The position numbers and the translations under genes were made by a program. Below are positions 48,532 through 56,729 of a stretch of DNA of 64,000 nt, in pieces. Each line of letters begins with the position of its first letter. Within the stretch, counting starts at the first letter, position 1. The stretch lies in assembly GCA_900473745.1 (NCBI GenBank), contig UCMW01000021.1, positions 1 to 64,000 of the forward strand, in the 5' to 3' direction. This DNA is from Hyphomicrobiales bacterium (GTDB lineage: Bacteria > Pseudomonadota > Alphaproteobacteria > Rhizobiales > Rhizobiaceae). A model generated the notes under the pieces. It did not search any database, was not told where the DNA came from, and worked only from the letters and a program-made list of their open reading frames with translations.

Positions 48532-49158
48532 TCAGCTCAGCCCCATGTAGCGTCCGGGCTTGTGGTTGATCGCCAGGATCAGATTGGCGATGGCAGCGCC
48601 CAGAACGGACAGGGCGAGCCGGTCTGCCGGCAGGACGAAGAAGGCTGCGGCGAGGATCATCAGATCCACGCCGAGCTGGAAATATCCGGCACGCAGGCCT
48701 GTCTTTTCTTGAAGATACATGGCCAGGATGTTGATGCCCCCGAGGCCGGTTCGATGCCGGAACAGCATCAGCAAACCCGTTCCGATCAAGCCGCCGCCGA
48801 TGACGGTCGCATAGAGCGGATCTAGATGGGAGAAGTCGATCCACTGGCTGTTCAGCTTCGACAGGATGGAGACGAGCGCCACGGCCGTGAAGGTCCGGAA
48901 CGTGAAGGCCCATCCCATGCGCTTCACCGCCAAGATGTAGAAGGGCAGGTTGACGATGAAGAAGATCAGGCCGAAGCCCCAGCCACTGACATAGGAAAGC
49001 AACAGGGCGAGGCCCGCGCTCGAACCAACCGTCAGCATGGTTTCGGTGTAGATCAGCGTTCCCAGCGAGACGAACATGGTGCCCGAGATCATCGCGAGCA
49101 CGTCTTCATAGAGGCGGTGGCGCTCGGCGCCCGCCTGGTTCACGGTTGTGGTGGTCAT
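48532..49158 (-). CDS. YitT family membrane protein
   Basis: 208 residues with five or six membrane segments and the motif G-L-G-G-I-N-I-L-A near residues 140-148, typical of the YitT/DUF161 family. Unlike many family members it lacks the C-terminal soluble DUF2179 domain. Function unknown; a small-molecule exporter role is often assumed. It follows the aminotransferase by four bases and is probably cotranscribed with it. Confidence 0.8.
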   Translation of the reverse strand: MTTTTVNQAGAERHRLYEDVLAMISGTMFVSLGTLIYTETMLTVGSSAGLALLLSYVSGWGFGLIFFIVNLPFYILAVKRMGWAFTFRTFTAVALVSILSKLNSQWIDFSHLDPLYATVIGGGLIGTGLLMLFRHRTGLGGINILAMYLQEKTGLRAGYFQLGVDLMILAAAFFVLPADRLALSVLGAAIANLILAINHKPGRYMGLS

Positions 49159-49162
49159 GATC

Positions 49163-50335
49163 TCAGCCCAGAAGCGGTTTCAGCACGTTGGCGACGCGCG
49201 GGATATCGGCGCTCTTCAAGCCCGCGATGTTGATACGGCCAGAGGTCGGCATGTAGATGCCATAATGCTTGCGGAGTGACATGACGTCGGCTTCCTTGAG
49301 CGGCAGGAGCGAGAACATGCCCTGCTGTTCGGCGATCTGGGGCGCAAGCTGCCATCCATCGCTGAGCGCCGTCGCGAGTTCACGGCGCAGCCCGTTCAGG
49401 CGGTCGCGCATTGAATTGAGTTCGTCCATCCAGTCCTGCCGCAGACTCTCTGTCGCCAGGATGGTGCGAACCACGGCAGCACCGTGATCGGGCGGCATGG
49501 AATAGCTGGTGCGGGCCATGGTGACGAGGTTGGAACGGGCGATGTCCGCCGCTTCCTGCGTCTCCGCGACCGCAAAGATGGCACCCGTGCGCTCGCGGTA
49601 GATCCCGAAGGACTTTGAGCAGGAGACGGCAATCAGCGCTTCAGGGGCTGCCGCAATGATGGTGCGCAAGCCCGCCACGTCTTCTTCGATGCCCGCGCCG
49701 AAGCCCTGATAGGCGGAATCGATCAGGGGCACAAGGCGCCGCTCTGCGATCACGGCCGCAAGTTCCTCCCACTGAGCTGATGTCAGCGTCGCCCCGGTGG
49801 GATTGTGGCAGCTGGCATGGATCAGCACGGCATCGCCGCGGGGCGCGCTGCTCATGGCCTTCATCATGCTGGCAAAGCGCACATCCTGGGTCGGCACGTC
49901 GAAATAGGGATAGGTTTCCACATCGAGGCCGGTCGCACCGAAGATGCCGGCATGGTTCGGCCAGCTCGGCAGACCGAGGTGGAGACGACCGCTGCCGGCG
50001 CGTGCGATCAGGTCCGAGGCGAGGCGCAGAGCGCCCGACCCGCCCGGCGTCTGGACGCCCGCGGCAAACTTGCCATACCCCTTGCCTCCGACGAGATCCC
50101 AGAGAAGATCGAGGAACACACGATCGCCTTCCGGTGCGACATAGGACTTGCTGTCCTGCTTCTCCAGGAGCTCCTTTTCCGCCGCCTTCACCGCCCGCAG
50201 GACTGGGGTTCGCCCCTGGTCATCACGATAGACACCGACGCCGAGGTCGATCTTGTCCGTCCGTTGATCGGCGTTGTAGAGCCCGATCAGAGCAAGCAAG
50301 GGATCATTGGGCTGGGAAGCGAGCTTGTCGAACAT
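49163..50335 (-). CDS. Class I aspartate/aromatic amino acid aminotransferase
   Basis: 390 residues, the typical size for AspC/TyrB-type enzymes. Features: N-terminal D-L-G-V-G-V-Y-R-D-D, G-G-S-G-A-L-R near 98-104 for cofactor phosphate binding, S-C-H-N-P-T-G-A near 175-182 and the Schiff-base lysine in S-C-S-K-S-F-G-I-Y-R-E-R near 239. It transfers amino groups between aspartate or aromatic amino acids and alpha-ketoglutarate using PLP. Rhizobial homologues are often called aromatic aminotransferase; the exact substrate is not settled by sequence. Divergent from an Lrp-type regulator. Confidence 0.9.
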   Translation of the reverse strand: MFDKLASQPNDPLLALIGLYNADQRTDKIDLGVGVYRDDQGRTPVLRAVKAAEKELLEKQDSKSYVAPEGDRVFLDLLWDLVGGKGYGKFAAGVQTPGGSGALRLASDLIARAGSGRLHLGLPSWPNHAGIFGATGLDVETYPYFDVPTQDVRFASMMKAMSSAPRGDAVLIHASCHNPTGATLTSAQWEELAAVIAERRLVPLIDSAYQGFGAGIEEDVAGLRTIIAAAPEALIAVSCSKSFGIYRERTGAIFAVAETQEAADIARSNLVTMARTSYSMPPDHGAAVVRTILATESLRQDWMDELNSMRDRLNGLRRELATALSDGWQLAPQIAEQQGMFSLLPLKEADVMSLRKHYGIYMPTSGRINIAGLKSADIPRVANVLKPLLG

Positions 50336-50371
50336 CGTGGGCCTTCATCGAAGTGCGGTTGTGTTACAAAT

Positions 50372-50386
50372 GAAATATCAAGTTTC
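50372..50386. promoter_or_regulatory. Candidate Lrp operator
   Basis: GAAATATCAAGTTTC is a near-perfect 15-bp dyad (GAAA/TTTC arms) in the 166-base divergent gap between the aminotransferase and the Lrp gene. Its size and AT-rich centre resemble Lrp/AsnC sites. It lies 37 bases upstream of the aminotransferase start. Confidence 0.4.
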
Positions 50387-50501
50387 GTGCGCAATGTCTC
50401 AGCGGATTTGAAGCTTGCCCGTACTTCCTCATCATCAGAATTGCCAAGAAGGAGAACTTCGCGATAGAATTTTGCTTTCATCCACCTTTTAGAGATCATT
50501 T

Positions 50502-50972
50502 ATGGAAGAGACCGCCGCCACTCTCGACAGGATCGATCGCCGGATCATTGGCTGCCTGATCGAAGATGCTAGCCTGAGCAATGCGGAGTTGGCCGAACGT
50601 GTCGGGCTGACGGCAGCTCCCCTGTCTCGCCGGCTGTCCCGGCTGTACGCGAGCGGCATCATCCGCCAGAACATCGTCATCGATCCGCCGAAGGTCGGCC
50701 TCGGCCTCCAGGCCTTCGTCGAAATCACGCTGGATCGCACGACGCCGCAGGTCGGTGAACGCTTCATCGAGCATGTGGGCAAGCTCGCCGAAGTCATCGA
50801 AATCCATGCGGTGGCCGGTGATTTCGATTTTCTGCTGAAAATCTCGGTTCGAGACATGGCGGACTACAAGCGGTTGATCTGGCAGGAATTCGATCGCCTC
50901 GCGGAGATTAAGACCATCCGGTCGACCATGGTCTTCGACAGCCCGAAGATCTCCCACGGTTATCTGCCCTGA
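50502..50972 (+). CDS. Lrp/AsnC-family regulator
   Basis: 156 residues. Residues about 8-62 are the helix-turn-helix (L-D-R-I-D-R-R-I-I-G-C-L and L-S-N-A-E-L-A-E-R-V-G-L-T); residues 70-150 are the RAM ligand-binding fold with the A-V-A-G-D-F-D-F-L-L stretch. It probably senses an amino acid and controls the divergent aminotransferase gene. The ribosome site before ATG 50502 is weak (AGAGAT). Confidence 0.9.
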   Translation: MEETAATLDRIDRRIIGCLIEDASLSNAELAERVGLTAAPLSRRLSRLYASGIIRQNIVIDPPKVGLGLQAFVEITLDRTTPQVGERFIEHVGKLAEVIEIHAVAGDFDFLLKISVRDMADYKRLIWQEFDRLAEIKTIRSTMVFDSPKISHGYLP

Positions 50973-51088
50973 CGCGCAAGATGCCTTAGCCCGGATGTGG
51001 GGAAACATCCATTTTCCATTCGAGCTTTGCTAATGTGTTAAGGGATTTTGTCCAATGGTGACGCTGGGGACGAACGCTCTCGTTCCTG

Positions 51089-52891
51089 ATGTCGGAGCCA
51101 ATGGTAACTTCAGTGAAGCAATCTGTTCGCGCGCGCGAAAATTTTGATCTGCCCCACGATGTTGTGGCATCCGCCGCCATCCCTGTGACGATGGACGGCA
51201 TGTTCGGCCACCTGCATCCGGCTTCGGGTGAGACCGGCGTCGTGTTTTGCGCGCCATGGGGTTTCGACGCACTTTGCACGGTCAAGTTCCATCGCCTTAT
51301 CGCAACTGACCTTGCACGACGGGGATATCCCGCGATCCGCTTCGACTATCCGGGCGAAGGCGATTCCCTGCCGGTCGACGCGGGCGCAAGCTTCGACGCC
51401 TGGGTAACCGGCGCAGTGAGGGCGGCGAAGGAATTACGCTCACGGACAGGCTGCAGCAGGGTCCTTTACTACGGCATGGGCATCGGCGCCGCAGTCGCGC
51501 TGCGCGCGGGAAAACAGGACGCGAACCTCGCAGGCTATGTGCTTGCCGCATCTGCGCTGAGCGGTCGGCGTTATCTGCGTGAGACGGGCTTGCGGGAGAA
51601 GGTCATCGAGGACGGGCTCGCCATCGACTTCGGCTATCCCGAGGGCTCGACGGTGCTTGCCTCCTTCATCATGGATCCGCGGCTAGCCGCCGATCTGAAG
51701 ACCCTCACCGTCTCCATAAACGACATATCCGCCGGATTGCTGGCCCTCGTTCTGGCGCGTCCGGAGAATACGACCGACATCGAAATTGCCGAACAGTTGC
51801 GCAGCGCCGGTGCAGGGGTCGAGTCCATCGATTTTGCAGGTTACGGAGCGATGCTCGACGGCGTCGTGACATCACCGATGCCGACGGCGCTCATCGGAAC
51901 GATCGGTGACTGGTTCAGCCGGAACATCTCTCAGGACAACGGCTCGCCTGCCCCGCAGGCCGCTGACAACGAGGCGCCTGCCCTCCAGACAGAGACCTTT
52001 CGCGAGCAGCCGGAGATCATCGACGGGCGCATGTTCGGCGTCTTCTGCGAGCCTCCGTCGGGCGGGGAGAAGGCCGTGATCATTTTGCTCAACATGGCCT
52101 ATGCGCCACATACCGGCTGGGGTCGCATCTGGGTCGATACCGCGCGCACGCTCGCAAAACGGGGCATCGCAACGCTGCGGGTGGACCTATCCAACATTGG
52201 CGACAGCCCAGCCGATCCTCGGGGGACGGATCAGGTCGTCTACTCCGAAGACCAGCTCAACGACGTGCATGCCGTCGTCCGATATGTGCGTACGCGCACC
52301 ACAAGATCAATCCTTCTGGCGGGCATCTGCAGCGGCGCGCATTCGGCCCTCTATGCCGGTGCTGCCAATCCCGAGGTGGCTGGCATCGTTTCGATCAACC
52401 AGCTCCGCCTCGTGCTGGACCCTGAAGAGGATGTGGACACGCTTTTGATGGCGGGGGCTCGCCCGCTCAGCGATTACAAGCGCCGCGCCTTCAGCCTGAG
52501 TACCTACAAGCGCGTCATCAGTGGCGAGGTCAACATTCCGAAGGCGGCGGCGAACATTGCCAGCCATGCGCGAAACAGGATCCTGCGCGGAGTGTCTCCC
52601 TATCTTGGCGGGTTGACCAAGCTTGGCCGGTTGCGTGGACAGTTGTTCGGTGTGCTGCGACGGCTCGAAGATCGCAAGGTGCCGGTCACCTTCATTTCAT
52701 GCCGCACCGATGGCAGCCTCGATCAGCAGAGACTCTATTTCGGGAAGACCCTGGCCGGGCAGCGGGCATTTCCGGGCCTGCGGCACATCCTGCTGGAAAA
52801 TGCGGACCATACACTGAGCCCGCCTTCCGTTCGGCAGCAGGTGATCGGGATCCTCGTCGATGCCGCCGAACAAACCGCCAAGCAGAAATGA
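51089..52891 (+). CDS. Tandem alpha/beta-hydrolase protein with altered nucleophile elbows
   Basis: 600 residues made of two alpha/beta-hydrolase (S33-like) halves. The first, residues 30-290, opens with F-C-A-P-W-G and R-F-D-Y-P-G-E-G-D-S; at its nucleophile elbow (129-133) it reads G-M-G-I-G, so the serine is absent. The second, residues 310-595, has R-V-D-L-S-N-I-G-D-S and an elbow G-I-C-S-G with Cys414 in the serine position, plus a possible catalytic His574 in N-A-D-H-T. A 30-residue linker rich in Ala, Pro and Gln joins them. Substrate unknown. Start is ATG 51089 or 51101; neither has a strong ribosome site. Confidence 0.8.
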   Translation: MSEPMVTSVKQSVRARENFDLPHDVVASAAIPVTMDGMFGHLHPASGETGVVFCAPWGFDALCTVKFHRLIATDLARRGYPAIRFDYPGEGDSLPVDAGASFDAWVTGAVRAAKELRSRTGCSRVLYYGMGIGAAVALRAGKQDANLAGYVLAASALSGRRYLRETGLREKVIEDGLAIDFGYPEGSTVLASFIMDPRLAADLKTLTVSINDISAGLLALVLARPENTTDIEIAEQLRSAGAGVESIDFAGYGAMLDGVVTSPMPTALIGTIGDWFSRNISQDNGSPAPQAADNEAPALQTETFREQPEIIDGRMFGVFCEPPSGGEKAVIILLNMAYAPHTGWGRIWVDTARTLAKRGIATLRVDLSNIGDSPADPRGTDQVVYSEDQLNDVHAVVRYVRTRTTRSILLAGICSGAHSALYAGAANPEVAGIVSINQLRLVLDPEEDVDTLLMAGARPLSDYKRRAFSLSTYKRVISGEVNIPKAAANIASHARNRILRGVSPYLGGLTKLGRLRGQLFGVLRRLEDRKVPVTFISCRTDGSLDQQRLYFGKTLAGQRAFPGLRHILLENADHTLSPPSVRQQVIGILVDAAEQTAKQK

Positions 52892-52894
52892 TGA

Positions 52895-52937
52895 CGGGAG
52901 GGAATGCCAGAGCGGCGCCCCCTCCCGAGTTTTCTTT
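52895..52937 (+). terminator. Terminator after the double hydrolase gene
   Basis: CGGGAGGG pairs with CCTCCCG across about 18 bases and TTTTCTTT follows. It begins three bases after the stop and ends beside the convergent dppF stop codon. Confidence 0.7.
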
Positions 52938-52940
52938 CAC

Positions 52941-53792
52941 TCAGCCGGCTGCTGCCAGCTTGCGCTTCGCCATACGGGCGCGGATCGACTCGACGTCGGC
53001 GCGCGGCGTCGCGGCGAAAAGCGTACGCGTATATTCATGCTGCGGATCCGAGAAGACTGCGTCACGGGTGCCGTATTCGACCGCCTCGCCGTAATACATC
53101 ACCATCACCTCGTCGGCGATGTAACGCACGACGGAGAGGTCGTGGCTGATGAAGACATAAGTCAGGCCGAACTCTTCCTGCAGGTCGGCGAGCAGGTTCA
53201 ACACCTGAGCCTGGACCGAAAGGTCAAGCGCGGAGACCGGTTCGTCGAGGACCAGCAGCTTCGGATTAAGCATCAGGGCGCGAGCAATCGCGATACGCTG
53301 ACGCTGGCCGCCGGAGAACATGTGCGGGTAGCGGTTGTAATGCTCCGGCCCGAGGCCGACCTTGACCAGCATTTCGGTTGCGCGTTCGCGTCGTTCGGCA
53401 GCACTCATCTTGGTGTTGATGAGCAGCGGCTCGCCGAGCACGTCGCCGATCTTCTGGCGCGGGTTGAGCGAGCCATAAGGGTTCTGGAAGACGATCTGCA
53501 CCTTCTGGCGCATGTCGGCCGTCAGATGGCCCGGACGCAAGTCGACCTTCTGGCCGTCGATCATGAGTTCGCCTGCCGTCGGCTCGTCGATGAAGGTGAG
53601 GATGCGGGCAAGCGTCGACTTGCCGCAACCGCTTTCGCCGACGATGGCGAGTGTCTTGCCCTTGTCGAGCTTGAAGGAAACGCCCTTCACGGCGTGGACG
53701 ATCTTGTCCTGCTTGAAAAGCCCCTGGGGCACGCGGTAGTCGCGCTTGATGTCGCGGATCTCGAGCATCGGGATTTGCGTCTCTGTGGTCAT
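52941..53792 (-). CDS. dppF: Dipeptide ABC transporter ATPase DppF
   Basis: 283 residues. Walker A G-E-S-G-C-G-K-S-T near 53-61, Q-N-P-Y-G-S-L-N-P Q-loop, signature S-G-G-Q-R-Q-R and Walker B L-L-V-L-D-E-P-V-S-A-L-D. The C-terminal oligopeptide-transporter extension E-Y-T-R-T-L-F-A-A-T-P is present. It is the second ATPase of the heterodimer and its start overlaps dppD by four bases. Oligopeptide (OppF) specificity cannot be excluded by the ATPase alone. Confidence 0.93.
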   Translation of the reverse strand: MTTETQIPMLEIRDIKRDYRVPQGLFKQDKIVHAVKGVSFKLDKGKTLAIVGESGCGKSTLARILTFIDEPTAGELMIDGQKVDLRPGHLTADMRQKVQIVFQNPYGSLNPRQKIGDVLGEPLLINTKMSAAERRERATEMLVKVGLGPEHYNRYPHMFSGGQRQRIAIARALMLNPKLLVLDEPVSALDLSVQAQVLNLLADLQEEFGLTYVFISHDLSVVRYIADEVMVMYYGEAVEYGTRDAVFSDPQHEYTRTLFAATPRADVESIRARMAKRKLAAAG

Positions 53793-54637
53793 GCGGCACC
53801 TCCCGTTTCAGCGGCGGCCAGGAAATCGGAAACCGTGGTCAGACGGTCGCCGGTGGCGTTTTCCGGAAGTGCGGAAAGCAGCGCTCGGGTGTATGGGTTC
53901 TTCGGGTTTTCGAAGAGCTGGAGCACATCGGCCTCCTCCATCTTCTTGCCCTTGTACTGTACAATGACGCGGTCCGCGGTTTCAGCCACCACGGCCATGT
54001 CATGGGTGATCATGATCAGCCCCATGCCGGTCTCGACCTGAATTTTCATCAGGAGGTCGAGGATCTGCTTCTGGATCGTCACGTCGAGTGCCGTCGTCGG
54101 TTCATCCGCGATCAGGAGCTTCGGATTGCAGGCGATCGCAATCGCGATCATCACGCGCTGGCACTGGCCGCCCGACATCTGGTGCGGGAAGTGGTTGAGA
54201 CGCTCGGCCGGATCAGGCAGGCCGACCAGCCTGAAGAGCTCGACGGCGCGCTCGTGTCGCTCCTTTGCTCCAAGGCCCATGTGCAGGCGCAGGACTTCCT
54301 CGATCTGGAAGCCGACGGTGAAGCAGGGATTGAGGCTGGCGACCGGCTCCTGGAAAATCATGGCGACGTCCTTGCCGATCAGCTTGCGCCGTTCGGCAGC
54401 CGAGATCTTCTGGATGTCGCGGCCCTGGAATTCCATCTTGTCGGCGGTGATCTTCGCCGTCCAGGGCAGAAGGCCCATGACGGCAAGCATGGCGACCGAC
54501 TTGCCGGATCCGCTCTCGCCAACGATGGCGAGCACTTCGCCCGGCTCGACGGAAAGCGAGACGCCGTCGACCGCCTTGAACCAGCCATTGGCCGTCTCGA
54601 ACTCGACGGTGAGGTTCTGGATATCGAGAAGTGCCAT
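53789..54637 (-). CDS. dppD: Dipeptide ABC transporter ATPase DppD
   Basis: 282 residues. Walker A G-E-S-G-S-G-K-S near 38-45, Q-loop F-Q-E-P-V-A-S-L-N-P, signature M-S-G-G-Q-C-Q-R and Walker B L-L-I-A-D-E-P-T-T-A-L-D. The C-terminal N-P-Y-T-R-A-L-L-S-A-L-P marks the peptide-transporter branch. It forms the ATPase pair with DppF and lies two bases after dppC. Confidence 0.93.
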   Translation of the reverse strand: MALLDIQNLTVEFETANGWFKAVDGVSLSVEPGEVLAIVGESGSGKSVAMLAVMGLLPWTAKITADKMEFQGRDIQKISAAERRKLIGKDVAMIFQEPVASLNPCFTVGFQIEEVLRLHMGLGAKERHERAVELFRLVGLPDPAERLNHFPHQMSGGQCQRVMIAIAIACNPKLLIADEPTTALDVTIQKQILDLLMKIQVETGMGLIMITHDMAVVAETADRVIVQYKGKKMEEADVLQLFENPKNPYTRALLSALPENATGDRLTTVSDFLAAAETGGAA

Positions 54638-54639
54638 GA

Positions 54640-55548
54640 TCAGGACCTCTTCAGCTTGGGATCGAGCGCGTCGCGCAGGCCGTCACCCATGAGGTTGATG
54701 GCGAGAACGGTGATCAGGATGGCAAGACCCGGGAAGGTGACGACCCACCAGGCGCGCAGGATGAATTCGCGCGCTTCGGCGAGCATCGTGCCCCATTCGG
54801 GAGCCGGCGGCTGCGCGCCCATGCCGAGGAAGCCAAGGGCGGCGGCGTCGAGGATGGCGTTGGAGAAGGACAGCGTCGCCTGAACGATCAGCGGCGCCAT
54901 GCAGTTCGGGAGGATCGTCTTGAACATCAGGCGAAGCGGGCTTGCTCCCGCCAGCCGTGCCGCCGTCACGTAGTCGCGGGTTTTCTCCGACATCACCGCT
55001 GCGCGGGTCAGGCGAACGAAATGCGGCTGCAGTGTTAGCGCAATCGCGATCATGCCATTGGTCAGTCCGGGGCCGAGGATGGCGACCAGAACCAGCGCCA
55101 GAAGCAGCGACGGAAACGCCAGGATGATGTCCATCAAGCGCATGATCGCCGTATCGAGCCAGCCACCGTAAAAGCCGGCGATGACGCCGATTGCGATACC
55201 CGTCGTCAGGGACAGCGTGGTGACGAAGACGCCGATGAACAGCGAATATTGCGAGCCGTAGATCAGTCGGGACAGGATGTCGCGGCCGACCGGGTCGGTG
55301 CCCAGCGGATAGCTCCAGTTGCCGCCTTCCAGCCAGGCCGGTGGCAGGAGAACCACATCGCGATACTGCTCGAAGGGAGAATGAGGCGCGATCACGCCGG
55401 CGAAGACGGCGACGAACACAAGGGCGACGAAGACCACGAGGCCGATGACGGCGCCGCGATTTTCGGAGAAGTAGAACCAGAATTCGGCCAGCATCTGGCG
55501 GCGCATCTGCGCGGTGGTGACCGGCTGGCTGGCTGTTGTCTCTGCCAT
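54640..55548 (-). CDS. dppC: Dipeptide ABC transporter permease DppC
   Basis: 302 residues with the N-terminal OppC_N segment and about six membrane helices. P-L-G-T-D-P-V-G-R-D-I-L-S-R-L-I-Y-G is the family signature near residues 80-97, and the coupling loop A-A-R-L-A-G-A-S-P is near 196-204. It pairs with DppB. Confidence 0.93.
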   Translation of the reverse strand: MAETTASQPVTTAQMRRQMLAEFWFYFSENRGAVIGLVVFVALVFVAVFAGVIAPHSPFEQYRDVVLLPPAWLEGGNWSYPLGTDPVGRDILSRLIYGSQYSLFIGVFVTTLSLTTGIAIGVIAGFYGGWLDTAIMRLMDIILAFPSLLLALVLVAILGPGLTNGMIAIALTLQPHFVRLTRAAVMSEKTRDYVTAARLAGASPLRLMFKTILPNCMAPLIVQATLSFSNAILDAAALGFLGMGAQPPAPEWGTMLAEAREFILRAWWVVTFPGLAILITVLAINLMGDGLRDALDPKLKRS

Positions 55549-55562
55549 GGGACTTTATCCTT

Positions 55563-56567
55563 CTAGTGGCGGATGCGCGGGTTGATGAGGCCGTAGAGCA
55601 AGTCGACGATGAGGTTCACGACCATGATGATGCCGGCGATCAGGAGGAGCCCTCCCTGGATGACCGGGTAATCACGGCGGAACACACTGTCGACCATCCA
55701 CTTGCCGATGCCCGGCCAGGAGAAGATCGTTTCGGTGAGGATGGCGCCCGCGAGCATGACGCCGATCTGCAGGCCGATCGTGGTGATGACCGGGATCATG
55801 GCGTTGCGAAGCGCATGCAGACCGACGACGCGGAAGGGCGACAGGCCCTTGGCCCGGGCGGTGCGAATGTAATCTTCCGACAGCACTTCGAGCATGGCCG
55901 AGCGCGTCTGGCGCGCGATGACGGCGAGCGGAATGGTCGCCAGCACGATCGAGGGCAGGATCAGATGGCTAAGCGCCGAGATGAACGCGCCCTTCTGGCC
56001 CGAGAGCAGGCTGTCGATCAGCATGAAGCCGGTGACAGGCGGGAAGAAGAACATCAGCGAGATGCGGCCGGAGACCGGGGTCCATTGCAGGATGCCTGAG
56101 AAGAGGATGATGAGCAGCAGCCCCCACCAGAAGATCGGCATGGAATAGCCGACAAGCGCTATGCCCATCATCGTCTGGTCGAAGAAGGAGCCGCGCTTGA
56201 TGGCTGCGACGATGCCAGCGGGGACGCCGATCGCGATCGCGATCAGGATCGCACAGAGCGACAGCTCGACGGTTGCTGGGAAGAGCGCGAAGAACTGGTC
56301 GATGATCGGGCTCTTGGAGACGATCGAGGTACCGAAGTCACCGGTCATCACGCCGCCGAGATAATCGAAATACTGCACCACCAGTGGCCGATCGAGACCA
56401 AGATTGGCGCTGATCTGGGCGTGACGCTCGGGAGACATGACACGCTCGCCGGAGAGAAGCGCGACCGGATCGCCCGGCAGAAGCCGGATGAAGGCGAAGG
56501 CAATGATCGAGACGCCGATGAAGGTCGGGATCAAGACGGCGAGCCGTCGCAGGAGAAAGCCAAACAT
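55563..56567 (-). CDS. dppB: Dipeptide ABC transporter permease DppB
   Basis: 334 residues with about six membrane helices. R-L-L-P-G-D-P-V near 27-34 is the usual DppB landmark, and the coupling loop has R-T-A-R-A-K-G-L-S-P near 236-245. It lies 162 bases after dppA; that gap has a strong stem-loop near the dppA end and nothing else I can name. Confidence 0.93.
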   Translation of the reverse strand: MFGFLLRRLAVLIPTFIGVSIIAFAFIRLLPGDPVALLSGERVMSPERHAQISANLGLDRPLVVQYFDYLGGVMTGDFGTSIVSKSPIIDQFFALFPATVELSLCAILIAIAIGVPAGIVAAIKRGSFFDQTMMGIALVGYSMPIFWWGLLLIILFSGILQWTPVSGRISLMFFFPPVTGFMLIDSLLSGQKGAFISALSHLILPSIVLATIPLAVIARQTRSAMLEVLSEDYIRTARAKGLSPFRVVGLHALRNAMIPVITTIGLQIGVMLAGAILTETIFSWPGIGKWMVDSVFRRDYPVIQGGLLLIAGIIMVVNLIVDLLYGLINPRIRH

Positions 56568-56687
56568 GTGTGAGACCTGTTGTTTTAAGGGAGGTCGAAC
56601 CGCGGCGCATGGCCGTCTGTGGTTACCCGAAACGCTGCACCTGAGCCTTCGAGCATGACGCGAGATTGATCTCGTATCAACGACAAA

Positions 56688-56711
56688 CGCCGCGGGCCAA
56701 GGCCCGCGGCG
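56688..56711 (-). terminator. Stem-loop after dppA
   Basis: CGCCGCGGGCC pairs perfectly with GGCCCGCGGCG across two bases, and TTT follows on the minus strand. It begins 18 bases after the dppA stop. A partial terminator or a barrier protecting the dppA message is likely. Confidence 0.75.
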
Positions 56712-56729
56712 AAAGATTGCGTGTATCGA

